Origin: Eucalyptus grandis
Lineage: Eukaryota > Streptophyta > Magnoliopsida > Myrtales > Myrtaceae
Reading direction: 5' to 3'
DNA length: 64,000 bases
NCBI RefSeq assembly: GCF_016545825.1
Contig: NC_052619.1
Span: 45,818,127 to 45,882,126, forward strand
The notes beneath the pieces were generated by a model. The model was given only the letters and a program-made list of their open reading frames with translations. It was not told the origin of the DNA and made no database searches. The translations under genes were made by a program, and so were the position numbers. Of the stretch, positions 33,341-44,170 are shown piece by piece (position 1 is the first letter of the stretch; the number at the start of each line of letters is the position of its first letter).

Positions 33341-35638
33341 GTGGGCTAGTGTTGTTTTGAGTAATAATGGATGGATTCAGAGTGTGTGGGAGTAAATATC
33401 GATGGGTAAATGCAAATCAATGATAGAATATGATTAAAATCAATGCCCACAAGACATGCCACCAGCCGAGAATCAAAATTGGAAATGACGAAATTCACCA
33501 TTGAGGCTTACCAGATGAATTACTTGCTAATGATATAGGATTTCGGATAATAGAAGCTCACTACTAGGGCCTACCAAAAAAAAAGGACGCTAGTCAAGGA
33601 TGTAGTGCTTCATGGCTCACCACCAAGAAAGAATCCAACTTCCAAGGATATGGAAACCGGATATGGATATTTGCCCAAACAGAGACAAATCTCATACGTT
33701 CTTAATATTCGAAATTGACTAACTTAACTTTGAGAATTCACCTCATTTTATAGAGGGATTATTACGTAGGATAGAGACTAAACGTTGTAGACATGCGAAC
33801 TACCCAACATTAATGCCATGGGAAGTACAAAACATAATAAAGAGCTAGGAACTAGAAAATGCATTATAATACTCAGACACTTAAACTTTGACTCTTGAAA
33901 CCCAAGACTCATTAAACTAGGACTAAAGACAATTGACCAAACGCAACTAAGTAATCTAGACCCTAAATTCGTTTGTCACCTTGGGCAGCACAACAAACAC
34001 CTTCAAAAATCACCAAATAATAAAGGAAATTGTCCAAAATAGCTTTCGATCATTAGATACTCTATTCGTAGTCTTGGAATCGACAACAAGCTTGTGTACC
34101 AATGTTTGGATAGTCAATCGCTAACCATTAAATCGACAACTTGCCCGCCAAATTAATAACTCTTGCATAACCAACAATTTCTACTTGAATTGATCGACAA
34201 AGCCCGGTACTTCCACATCAATTGACTTGATCCTATATATTTTGCCCAAGAGAAGACGCTGATAAATCTTCAAGCTGGAATGCATTTGGCTTGGCTGTGT
34301 GTGTCCTTGGGGAAATTGCAGTCAGGATCGCCATGCATGAGATGTTTGATCTATTTTATGTTACCGATGATGGTTGAGATATGTCGACGTTGAGAGTCTA
34401 GGTTCGGCCAAATCAAATCCATCAAGCTACCGGATGAACGGGGCATAGTGTAAAATTTCAGGAAAAAATTTAAGGGGGACGTTATTTTAACTCTCTATAT
34501 AATTAAATCCATCCCCCCCCCTCCCATTTTCACCAAAAACATAATATTGTCCTCAATTTCAATTGCACCTAAAGCGGTGGCTCCAAACTTATTTATTCCC
34601 CTTCTTTTCTTTAGTTTTTCTATTTCTGTGGAGGATCTAATTATCAAGATTAAGAATGTCGTATGCTTATTTTTGTTTATGGTTTTTTTTGTCAAATTTG
34701 AATTTATTGATATTTAGAAAATAAAAACTAGTTTCTTTTTCACCATTGCTCTTATAATTACTTATCTATTTTTCGTTCCTTCTATCTTCTCCCCCACCCC
34801 CCAACTGGATTCGAACCACCCACCTCCACCTTTCTCTTGTGGTTCATCCCTCCTATCTCAATAGCTTACTTTCTTGGTGAAATTTTTATTTTTTAATTTC
34901 GCTAGTCTAAACTATATATCAAGTCTCAATATTTACCATCTCGAAGAATTTGTCTTTTTTATTACTATTGGCAAGATGCCTTGTTACGGAACGTGGAAGA
35001 CATTCTAGGAGTGTTAGAAAAACACTAAAAACATAGGCATGAAAAAAGCCATGCATAATGAGGCATATTAATGTTCCTCATAAACACTCCACAAATGATA
35101 TTAATTTTTGTCAATCCAAAATAATGAAATTTTAATGGCATTTTACAAAAAATTCTTATCTTATACAAAGCTTTGATATATATAGATTCCATCTTTTGAA
35201 GTTTCATGAATGGAAACATAACTATGATTTTGTCTCAGAAAAGCTCTAAACATATCTTCTTCTTCTTTTTCATCTTATCATCCCATAATATGTATATGTA
35301 AATCAAAGACAATTGATAAAAAGAAAAATACCTAATAGTGATATGCAAAACAAAGTTGTAAAAGCTTATAAACAAATTACTGCGTTAAAAAGTTATCTAT
35401 GTCAAATTTTTCTAGATTTTATTGGATAATTAATCCATAAATTTGCTCGATAATGTAAAAAATAACTATGTTTCTTTGAAATTTCATATTTTGACAAATC
35501 TATAATCCAAAACGAAGAGAAAACATAATGCATTTAATATACATGAGATATCCACAATAAATAAGAACAAAACGTGCGATATTATTAGTAATGGCAACTA
35601 AATCCTACATAAGAGTAGAAAAACTAACAAAAGAATAA
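33341..35638. other. AT-rich spacer without genes
   Basis: No supported gene, RNA or complete mobile element. The frames at 34495-34695 and 35025-35219 are short and featureless. A C-rich run (34508-34525) and another near 34790-34802 are low-complexity. Confidence 0.5.
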
Positions 35639-35647
35639 AATTAAATA

Positions 35648-36155
35648 GGGTTAATACTTTTAAAAAACACAAACTAGTACACCTGTAACAAATTTACCCA
35701 AACTAATTTTTTGATCATGAAAACCACAAACCGGTACACCGTGACAAAGTTACCTCAACTAATCATAAGAAAACCCTAAACTGGTACACTTGTAACAAAT
35801 TTAACCCAAACTAATTTATTTGACCGTCAAAAACCCCAAACTGATACATCTATAACAAATATACCATCCATTAAATTAGATTAATACCATAAAAAATCAC
35901 AAAATTATATAACTGTAACAAATGGAGAATAAAATCTCAAACCGATACACTAGTCAACTATCACGTGACATTCAACTTAATAATTTGACAGTAAAATTTA
36001 ATGAAAAATAATAAATGATAAATTTATCACAACTATATTAGTTTGGGCTAAATTTATCAAAAGTATATCAGTTTTGGGTTTTTGGTAGTCAAAAAATTAA
36101 TTTAGAGTAAATTTATCACATGTGTACTAGTTTGGGGTTTTTCAGGTATTAACCC
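35648..36155. mobile_element. Foldback element of the GGGTTAATAC family, copy 1
   Basis: 508 bp with inverted ends GGGTTAATACTTTT and (complement) GGGTTAATACCTGA. The arms carry mirrored words such as ACAAACTAGTACACC and CAAACTAGTACACAT, and internal repeats of CAAACTGGTACAC...TAACAAAT. The 9-bp flanks AATTAAATA and AAATAAATA match at eight of nine. A relative lies at 41867-42180. Confidence 0.65.
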
Positions 36156-36185
36156 AAATAAATAAATAAATTGAGGGCTTACCAC

Positions 36186-36386
36186 CCGCCGTGGCAGCAC
36201 GATGGTAGAGAAAGGTGACGTCCACCGAGGAGGCCCTGGATCGAATCCCCTGCGAAGCAGGGGGCTGACGTGCTGTGGTGACATACCCGAGTACGTGGGT
36301 GGTGGTTTCCTACGTGCTTCCCCAGGGTTTACTTCCCAGCTGTCGGCTGTGCGGAGGTTCCCTGGGTCACCAAAAAAAATAATAAT
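36186..36386 (+). mobile_element. tRNA-derived SINE, plus strand
   Basis: About 200 bp. The A-box-like GTGGCAGCACGATGG at 36191-36205 is followed by the B box GGATCGAATCCC at 36239-36250, the usual Pol III promoter spacing. It ends in CACCAAAAAAAATAATAATAA. The direct repeat around it is about 28-30 bp, containing AAATTGAGGGCT and ending ACCAC (to 36185 and to 36415; the left copy has one extra T). No other gene overlaps. It cannot be a functional tRNA, because no cloverleaf closes. Confidence 0.78.
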
Positions 36387-36415
36387 AAATAAATAAATAA
36401 ATTGAGGGCTACCAC

Positions 36416-37005
36416 TTTAAATTGTAATTGAATAATTAATGGGAAATTTGTCCTTTTAATGAAAATTGAGTGAATTTAGTTATATAAGGAGTGGAAATAA
36501 CACTACCCTCGTCTTAAAAAGGTTAAATTATTAGATGAAGCTTAATTTGAGATTCAAATGTTTTGACAAATAGAATTAGATAATGGAATAAATGGAAATG
36601 ATCATAGGAGATGGGAATAACATTAATAGCTCTCGCTGTTATCACTAGAAAGTCCTATTTTGTGCGCCTCAAAAATGTGATTAATGATGGCCTATTAACA
36701 TTATAAAAACAATTTTTTATTGGACGGAATTCATAAAAACTATTATTCGGAGCACACAGTGTCTGCATGCAGAGTACATCAAGTTCTGCACAGGGCACGT
36801 ACAATCCCGTTAAAGATCATGAAAGAGAAAATATCTCCCACGGTCTCTAATCAAAAGCACACGGTGTCTAATCAAAAGCAACATCTCCATGAAAACGCGA
36901 CCGACGGAAACATGCGTGTTAATTCTGGAGTGCCAAACAATGGCGTCGGGCAAGATGGCCTCATCAGCTGGTCACCGCGGTAGCATTCGAAGGGGACGGC
37001 AGTCT
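36416..37005. other. 3' flank of SEO-2 with a decayed second copy of the SEO 3' end
   Basis: The part 36620-36790 matches the 3' flank of SEO-1 (1680-1830; shared TGTTATCACTAGAAAGTC, GTCTGCATGCAGAGTACATC). The part 36905-37012, read on the minus strand, is a second, mutated version of the end of the SEO coding region: MKTAVPFECYRGDQLMRPS versus MKTAVSFECCHGDEPMMPS, with Cys-His changed to Tyr-Arg. The order suggests it is the original gene end, displaced by the tail expansion just upstream. Confidence 0.6.
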
Positions 37006-37008
37006 TCA

Positions 37009-37266
37009 TACAATTGATCCATCCGCGTATGATCCAAACTCTAGTTTCGGCTCTGGTGGTGCTGCGATAGCACTCTGGGATGTTGCCCACTCTGATGCAG
37101 GGACGGCACTCTGGTTTGTTGCCGGCTCTGGTAGTGCTACAGTAGCAGCTGGTGGTGCTGCGACAGCACTCGGGTATGTTGCCGGCTGTGGTGCTGCGAC
37201 AGCACTGTCTTGAAATCCCTGAGTGCCAGGCAAAGAGGTCAGGCGAGATGGCATCATCGGCTCGTC
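37009..37266 (-). repeat. Repeat-built Ala/Pro tail region of SEO-2
   Basis: About five degenerate units built on GGTGCTGCGACAGCACT plus TATGTTGCCGGCT (plus strand), coding on the minus strand for repeats such as SAVAAPPA, ATVALPEPATNQ and SAIAAPPEP. SEO-1 stops three codons after the glycine of CCHG and has no such tail. The unit 37188-37218 matches internal exon sequence 37453-37483 with only two differences. Confidence 0.7.
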
Positions 37267-39360
37267 ACCGTGGCAGCACTCGAAGCTGACAGCGGTCTTC
37301 ATGTACCGAGAGCACTTGGCACACTTGATGTTCTCCGGCATGTTGCCAGCTACACTGGGGATATAGAAATGGTGGCGGCGCGGCTTTTTGATGACCTCAT
37401 CGTAGTGCCTTTTGAAGGCGGCCTCGAAAGGCTGTGCAGCTTTCACCCACATCTGGTGCTGCGACAGCACTGTCTCGAAATCCATGAGACGAGTGTTGAC
37501 GACTACCCTCGACCCTCTCGCGATGACGGCAAACCCACCAAACTGCTTGTAGCTGGTGTAGAGCTGGAGCAGCTCCTGCGCAAGGGAATCGTAGACATCC
37601 GAACTGGCCTGCATCTTCAAGGACAGGCAGCTCTCGAGCCGGGTAAGGAATTGCTCTCTTGGTGCTGATGTTGATGACCTTGTAAGAGCCAATATAACCG
37701 TTGATCTCGCTCAGGTATTTTTCAATTTTTGACTGTCTGGGATCTTCATCCGAGCCGTACAAGAATATGAGCTCCTCCCCTTCAATCTGGCCAACAATTA
37801 AGACACAGGCCATGTTGAAAGAACAAGAATATAAGTTGATTAAGTCAGAAATGCTTTAATCTATCTCGCAACTGTTTCCTGCATGAATTCGATATGTGTG
37901 ACGTTAGATGTATCTAAATTATTAGATTGGGTGAATTTCACACGAAGTCTGCAATAATAGAAGCTTGTTCTACTTGCTTTTGCCAATAGTGTGCGAGTTT
38001 GTGTTTGCTTGAGCGTGTTATACACTAAACCATTAAATAATCTTATCAGATGATATTATAATTGAGGCTGCGTCTTCCTTCTTCCCTACTTGGAAGAAGA
38101 TCACCAACTAGACTTTGACCGTCCAGTTGCGCATATAGACATTTCCTAAATGTAAACTAACATAAAAATAAATGTAAGTGACATGTCCAAATTTGTAACG
38201 CACCAATCAAAAGTACGATAGGAGGAAGATCTTACCAACTAGAGATGGATGATGAAAATATGGTCCACATAATCAAAATCATACTGCATTTGTAACTTAC
38301 GCTTTTTTCGACATCAGGGAAGACCATGTTCACCACGAGCTTGAACCAGTTGATCCCTTGCTTGTTCCAGAGCTCCTTGCCCTTTGACTCCGTGAACGGA
38401 AAGGCTTCCTGTCCCCAAAGACGTATCATCGCCATCGCGTCCATGTTCTCCACCTTCCCCTGTCGGTTCAACACTACAACCTTAGTCTGCTGCCTAAATT
38501 GCCACTTCTTCCGGATGAACTTTGCTGCTGGCTTGCTGACCATGGAGTTGCTTGTGTACCAACGCATCTTAGATCTCTTCTCCAGGAACTTCTTCTGTGT
38601 CACCTCGTTATGTTCCTCAACAATCGGAACCCACATAATTTTGTAGTTACTTCTTTGGATGTTAGACTCACTGTAGATGCGGGTAATGGTTTTCAAATCT
38701 TCATCCGACAAGTCCAAGTCCGAAATAAGCAGCATCACGATCTTGTTCCTGAACTTCTCCACCGTTACCTATGACATGTAGGGATCAAACCATGCTGTTA
38801 TTTTTCCTTTTTGAATGCCAACAAACAATGTATTTAATTACTAGAAAATTGATATGCATTCCCTTCTCAGGACATTAAGATACAGTAATGACCAGTAATC
38901 AAAGGTCACTGAAGATAATTGGGACTGAGAAGCTAACCGTTGTCCTCTTGGAACAGTGATAAACTGTCAAAAAATCATGCTTGGTGCAAAACAGCGCCGC
39001 CATAAGCTCCACAATATCAGTACAGTGTTTGGAAAGTTTCTTAATCTTCTCATATGAAATTTGCTCCGCTGCATAATGTGAATCACAGAATTTAAGTACT
39101 TTCATTCCATAGATAGATCTGACAAAGAAAATCCGGGTACACAAAAGGAATCTGGAGGAGATGCATGAAGGCTTCCTCCCATGATGAGAACTACTTTTTG
39201 TCTAAAACACAAACAATGATCTCACCGTGCTTTTCTCTGAGATATTCCACTTCTTTCTTGAAGGATTCATATTTCTTCGTGACCTGGTCCGAGAAGGTCC
39301 ACAGATTTTGCCCTAGGAACCTGAAGTAATCAAGAAATAGGTTGAGCATTGATGTGAAAC

Positions 39361-39364
<4 letters not shown>

Positions 39365-39398
<34 letters not shown>
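39365..39398. repeat. (AG)17 microsatellite in SEO-2 intron 3
   Basis: 34 bp of perfect AG between exons 3 and 4. It is absent from the short matching intron of SEO-1 (4060-4144). Confidence 0.95.
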
Positions 39399-39403
<5 letters not shown>

Positions 39404-41006
39404 AATTAAATCCAAGTCTGTTCACAAAGGTAGTCAAAAGCAAAGTTAAGGTTATAACATACTCATTGCTCATGCTGATCAAGCCACTGAACTGAACTGA
39501 GCAGCCAAGTATGATGACAATGATGTAATAAAAACGGGCTGATATGTCGATTGATGCTGAAATTTCTCCAAAATCTCTGGGGTAGCTCACAAACTCAACA
39601 GCGCACTTGGTGAACTCCAAAGTCAACTTGATTAGATTATTCAGCGCCACAAAAGCCTTGATCCGCTGTGTGTCGGAGGACTTACCAATTGCATGTGACC
39701 CTCTCAACATCGCTGTTAAGCTTAAAAGGTCGTCAGACTCTTCAATTTGAGTGAGACGCCAATGCTCAGCATAGTACACTGATAAAGCTAGGAGTGTTAG
39801 CACTGCCTTGGCATCCCATGAAAATGATGACAACATGTTGAAAAGCGATGACACTGTTTGGTACACGTTGCTGGTTCGGGCCTTGCAAGTAATCTGTCGT
39901 GAGTAAATAGGTTTGGACATTAAAAGTGGGAAGTAACAAAATCGAGAAGAATTATAAAGGACGTGACAAAGTATTTAATTTGATTTTTTTCCTGATGAAT
40001 TGAACAATTTTAGCGCTGCAGAAAAGGTCGCTTTTACTTTAGTATCAGTTTATATATATATATAATGCAAATTTTCTAATCTCCAAGTCATTTAAAAAGA
40101 AAACTAAAAAGGTCTGGAGCTTTCGCATTTGTACACTTCCACTTTTGAGAGAGGAATGACTCTCCCAATATGAGATTACCTGATAGCATAGTTCGTTGAT
40201 GGTAGATGACAAAGGAATAGAAGTCTCTAAAGAAAGTGAGGTTGAGCTTTTGCTTTGACATTGGTCACCCTGGAAAAACGATTTCCCTTGTGAGTCCTAA
40301 TCGTGAAATATTATGAACATAAGAGCATGTAAAAATTGTTTATCTTTATGAACTTCGGCTGGAGAAGAGTGAAGCCTGGAATCAATTTCAGAAGCAAAGA
40401 AATTTTGCCACAAAAAACAAGTAAATGGGAAAGATTGGATTATTTGCCATGGATTTCATGTTTGTGCAGGCAATATGTATTAGTGACGCGCCTAATCATC
40501 CAAGGGCCTGAATATATATAGTGGTAATTCAAGGGCTCGAACACAAAGGCTAGCTACTTAAAAGTCTAGGGAACGCCTTGCAAATCCCATGACCAGTTAG
40601 CTTCAGGCTTTTGGCTTTATTGAGGCTAGCAAGTAAATGGAAAAGAAACTAGACCATGTTGTTGAATTTGCTTGCCCGCTAATCTACCTTTGGCGGAGTG
40701 TTTTTAGCAACATCATCCACAATGGCCATGGCTTGGTTGAGGATTTTCTCGACGAGATTCAAGTAAAACCTGACATTAACTTGTTCCGTCCCAGAGCATG
40801 GCTTGCTCATGACATCTTTCATGAACTTGTCGTCGTCGACGAGGCCAAGTAAGCTGGTCAAGAAGCTATTGTTTCCGGCCATTTTCAGACGCAGGGAAAA
40901 GGAAGAAAGAACGTGTCAAAAAGAAGAGAAAGTTTAGGGTTTCGAGGGAGCGAGCAGAGTGAAGAAGGAAGGTTTGTGTGAAGCGAAATTGCAGGTCCCT
41001 GTGACC

Positions 41007-41014
41007 TATATATA
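41007..41014 (-). promoter_or_regulatory. TATA box of SEO-2
   Basis: TATATATA, about 125-132 nt upstream of the SEO-2 ATG (40882), in the same context as the SEO-1 TATA box (GGAGTGTTATATATAGGT against GGAGTGCTATAAATAGGT). Confidence 0.65.
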
Positions 41015-41857
41015 ACACTCCAATCCGACGAGACGACAACCTAGTAGCCGGTAAGATTGATCTCCGCTGCTTGTTTACGCGGAGGGCTCGCTCATTTCTC
41101 ACGAAAGAGAAACGTGAACGAGGCTAAAGCTCAAAGTCCGAACGAACAGCGTTAAAGCTGGAAAAGCAAGAATCACAGGATGACGATGGTACGCGATCTC
41201 CTGAGAGATGTGGGGCAGTGAGTGATGCGATGGCGATATCTGAATAGGTAGAGAGGTTAAAAAATAGAAGGGAAGAAAAGTCTTAAGTGCGGTAACGAAT
41301 AAAACATACATCGCTAGTCACACCCAAAGCACATTCCATACTTCTTAATTAATTTACATCCCCACGAGTTTCTCGCCAACTCCAGCTCTGCTCCATGCCT
41401 GACCTCAGCTCGAGCCCTATCGCTTCTAGCTCCTTCATAGGTACGCATCGCTCGACACTCGGTTGCATGAAGCGGAACGTCCATTCCTATCTTATCATAG
41501 AGAACTTTCAAAGTGTTATTGTCACAACCTTCCCAAAGGTGAACCACTAAGAGAAAATTAAAAGATTACTAAGTAAATGCTTAGCGTGGCTTCTCCCTAG
41601 CCTATATCAATCGCAACATTGGAGTTTTGATTTAATCAATTAAACATGAAATTATCCATTCAAAAGTTGTCACTAATATATTGTGTATTGATTTAGAGAT
41701 CAAAATAGAACGTGGGAATACCTTTCCTTTTACGAACTAGAGATTCAACGGATACAGAGATTTGGTTACGTTAGATAAATCTAACCCATTTTCGTTATCT
41801 TTCCTCTTTATTTCAAAAAATATTTGCAAGTAGTCTTGGCTAATTTTTTTTTTTTTA
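41015..41857. other. Spacer upstream of SEO-2
   Basis: No supported gene. A frame at 41314-41547 (minus, 77 codons, containing AELELARNSWGCKL) has no family I recognise and no splice or promoter context. Nothing else was found. Confidence 0.45.
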
Positions 41858-41866
41858 TAAAGAAAA

Positions 41867-42180
41867 TTGTTAATATTATGAAAAACCCAAAATTGGTATA
41901 TCTCGTGATAAATTCACCTTATGTTAATTTTCATTCAATTTCATTGTCAAATTACCGAGACAGGTTGATGATATATCAATTTGGGATTTTACTGCTTTGT
42001 CACACCTATATATATATATTAGTTTTGGTTTTTTGTATTATTAATTCAATATAACGGAAACTAAAGAAAAGTAAATTTGTCAAAAACATACTATTTTGAG
42101 GTTTCTAGTCGTCAAAAAATCAGTTTGGAATCAATTTATCATAAGTGTACTAACTTGAGGTTTTTATATGATATTAACTC
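41867..42180. mobile_element. Foldback element of the GGGTTAATAC family, copy 2
   Basis: The ends TTGTTAATATTATGAAAAAC and (complement) GAGTTAATATCATATAAAAA are inverted, and the inner arms match the element at 35648 (TCATAAGTGTACTAACTTGAGG, TCAAAAAATCAGTTTGGA). The flanks TAAAGAAAA and TTTAGAAAA agree at seven of nine. It is shorter and more decayed than copy 1. Together the two copies bracket SEO-2. Confidence 0.5.
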
Positions 42181-44170
42181 TTTAGAAAATGAAATAAATG
42201 TGACAAAAAATTTTGTCGCAATTGAAAATCAAACGAAAAATAAAGATTGTCTTGCTCGAAGCTGAGAAACTCAATTTTTGTTGCTATAAACTGGTCAAAG
42301 GAGATATAAATTTGTGCCGTTTAGTGAGTCTCTGTCCATAAAGTTTGTCGCGTTTTTAGGCCAATTAAGCTTCAAAGGTAACAAAACATTTGTCCCCTTT
42401 GATAAATTTTCTGTCACGTCAAGTTTCTTTTCTTGGGCTAGGTATGGAGACGAATAATTTTATTTTTACTACTTTTTAGACATCGTTCATATGATTTTAA
42501 CTAGAATTCGTTTTTTTTTTTTTAATTTTGATATTCAAAAGTTAGATTATAAGTTCAAAAATTCATAATAAATAAGCTCAACAAAAATTTTCACTACAAT
42601 AAATCAAATAATGTATTCAACGAAAAGATTACAAAAGAAAAATGATCGATCTAATTAATTATAGCGAAAGTCCTCTAAGCGTGCTTGCTTTTCATGCATC
42701 AGTCCCGCTTCACTCGGCTGCAAAAAAAAACATAAAATAAAATTATATCAATTTTTTATTAATAAATATGCTTGAATATTAAGCTAAATAAGCATATAAC
42801 TAGACAAAAATTATAAAATCAAATACATGGCGAGGCGAGCGGCTACAACTCTAGATTTGGCAAACACGACCCATGCATGGTCGCGCCCATGACGATGACT
42901 CAAGGGCCCAAAAAGACTAAAAAAATTCAAGAAATATAGCCAAACAAGCATATAACTAGACAAAAATACAAAATCAAATATAGGGCGAGGCAAGCGGCTA
43001 CAGACTTGGCAAACATGACCAGGGCATGGTCGCACGCATGACAATGACTCAAGGGCCGGAAAGTCTTTTGGGAAAATGCAAAAACCTTCAAGTTAAATAA
43101 GTTTTTCAAAATGCGAATGGTGCTTAGAAAATTATAATTAAAAGTGCATTGGAAAGCAACTGCAGTTTAAACTATATTTGGAAATATTACACTATGTAAA
43201 GGACTTTTGCTATTTTCTTTTTAAGAAATAACCTCTAAACTAACAAAGGGCTCAAGGGCTAACTAGCGAGGCTCGATCTAGCTGTTGCTAGATGAGCCCT
43301 TCGCCTACAACGTCATGTGAGGTGAGAACATATGAAATTATGAAAGTTTAGCGAGGGTAAAGTTGGAAAAAAATGCATTAACATTAGAGATGAGTAGTAT
43401 TAGAGATGAGTAGTTCCAAATTTCACCTAAAAACTGGAACCTATCCATTGGAACAAATTTTTCATTTTTCTGAACCTAAAACCTGCCATGCATACTCTAG
43501 AATTTGGAACCTACCTTATCACAAGTTTCAAAGTTGATTCCAGATTCTACCCATATTCCATATATATTATTAATTGAATGATTACAATGAATTATAACCT
43601 TTAACGATCACCATTTGTTATTACAATTCACTAATCATAACTTATATTTAGACACATGAAAAATATGAAATATTAACAAAGTAAAAGTTTCAATCATAAA
43701 ATGAAAACTCAACTAGTGGTTAAAAATTATACATTCATCATCGAACGCCATGGAAATTTCATATGATCACGCGAAGACATAGATAAAAAAAATAAAAATA
43801 AAATATAAAAAACACACACACACAAACACAAAAACTTCCAAGTTCTAGTTTAGAAGTTACAAGTTCCACGTTCTAGATTACAACCTAGAACTTGAAACCT
43901 ACCCGTTAAAAAGGTTTATCAATTTTTGGAACCTAGACCTTACCCTACATACATTGAAACTTATAACCAAATAGGTTCCTATAGGTTCGATTATCAGGTT
44001 CCAAATTTTACCATGAAACCACGCTAACCCCTAATTATCTTGTCATAAATGATCAAAATTCAAAAGATCTATGAACCTACCTTGGACTAATTTAGTTTCA
44101 TCTCCTCAAAACTCTCCAAATATTTTATTAAAATATTACTTAGATTTGCCCAAAGCCCATTGGGAAAGTG
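42181..44170. other. Spacer with low-copy repeats
   Basis: No gene supported. The GC-rich patch 43230-43320 has the same GAGGCTCG/AGCGAGG wording as the foldback cores. The part 43390-44030 is built of recurring GGAACCT / AGGTTCC words in both orientations, perhaps a decayed foldback element. Confidence 0.45.
42787..43060. repeat. Tandem duplication, period about 156 bp
   Basis: AGCATATAACTAGAC at 42791 recurs at 42947. The following blocks (GGCGAGGC, AGCGGCTACA, CATGGTCGC, GACTCAAGGGCC) repeat in order with substitutions. Confidence 0.75.

Larger units (their letters stand above)
37006..40882 (-). pseudogene. SEO: SEO paralog 2 (SEO-2), frameshifted in the last exon
   Basis: Second SEO locus. 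Exons on the minus strand: 40882-40688, 40269-40180, 39893-39463, 39320-39226, 39068-38938, 38768-38301 and 37786-37006. They match SEO-1 in number, phase and splice context, and exon 6 is exactly 468 nt in both. Motifs are SFSWDAKAVLTLLAL (N-terminal domain), VMLLISDLDLSDED and IMWVPIV (middle), GGFAVIARGSRVVVN and CAKCSRYMKTAVSFECCHG (C-terminal). At about 37653-37659 the minus strand reads ACCAAGAGAGCAATTC where SEO-1 has two more bases, so the frame is lost. Translation would stop at 37397 after about 599 residues, without the cysteine motif. Beyond that motif the restored frame runs 86 further codons of Ala/Pro-rich repeat to a stop at 37006. The frameshift may be real decay or a sequence error; everything upstream is open. 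Confidence 0.82.

Noticed and set aside
36186..36260. Functional tRNA gene suggested by A and B boxes
   Set aside because: Acceptor and anticodon stems do not pair, and A tail plus target duplication show a SINE.
37397..37655. Continuation of the first SEO-2 exon 7 frame to a stop at 37397 as a genuine alternative C-terminus
   Set aside because: After about 44 codons the translation loses all similarity to SEO-1, while the other frame resumes it at once.
41314..41547. 77-codon minus-strand frame upstream of SEO-2
   Set aside because: No family recognised and no gene context; could be chance.
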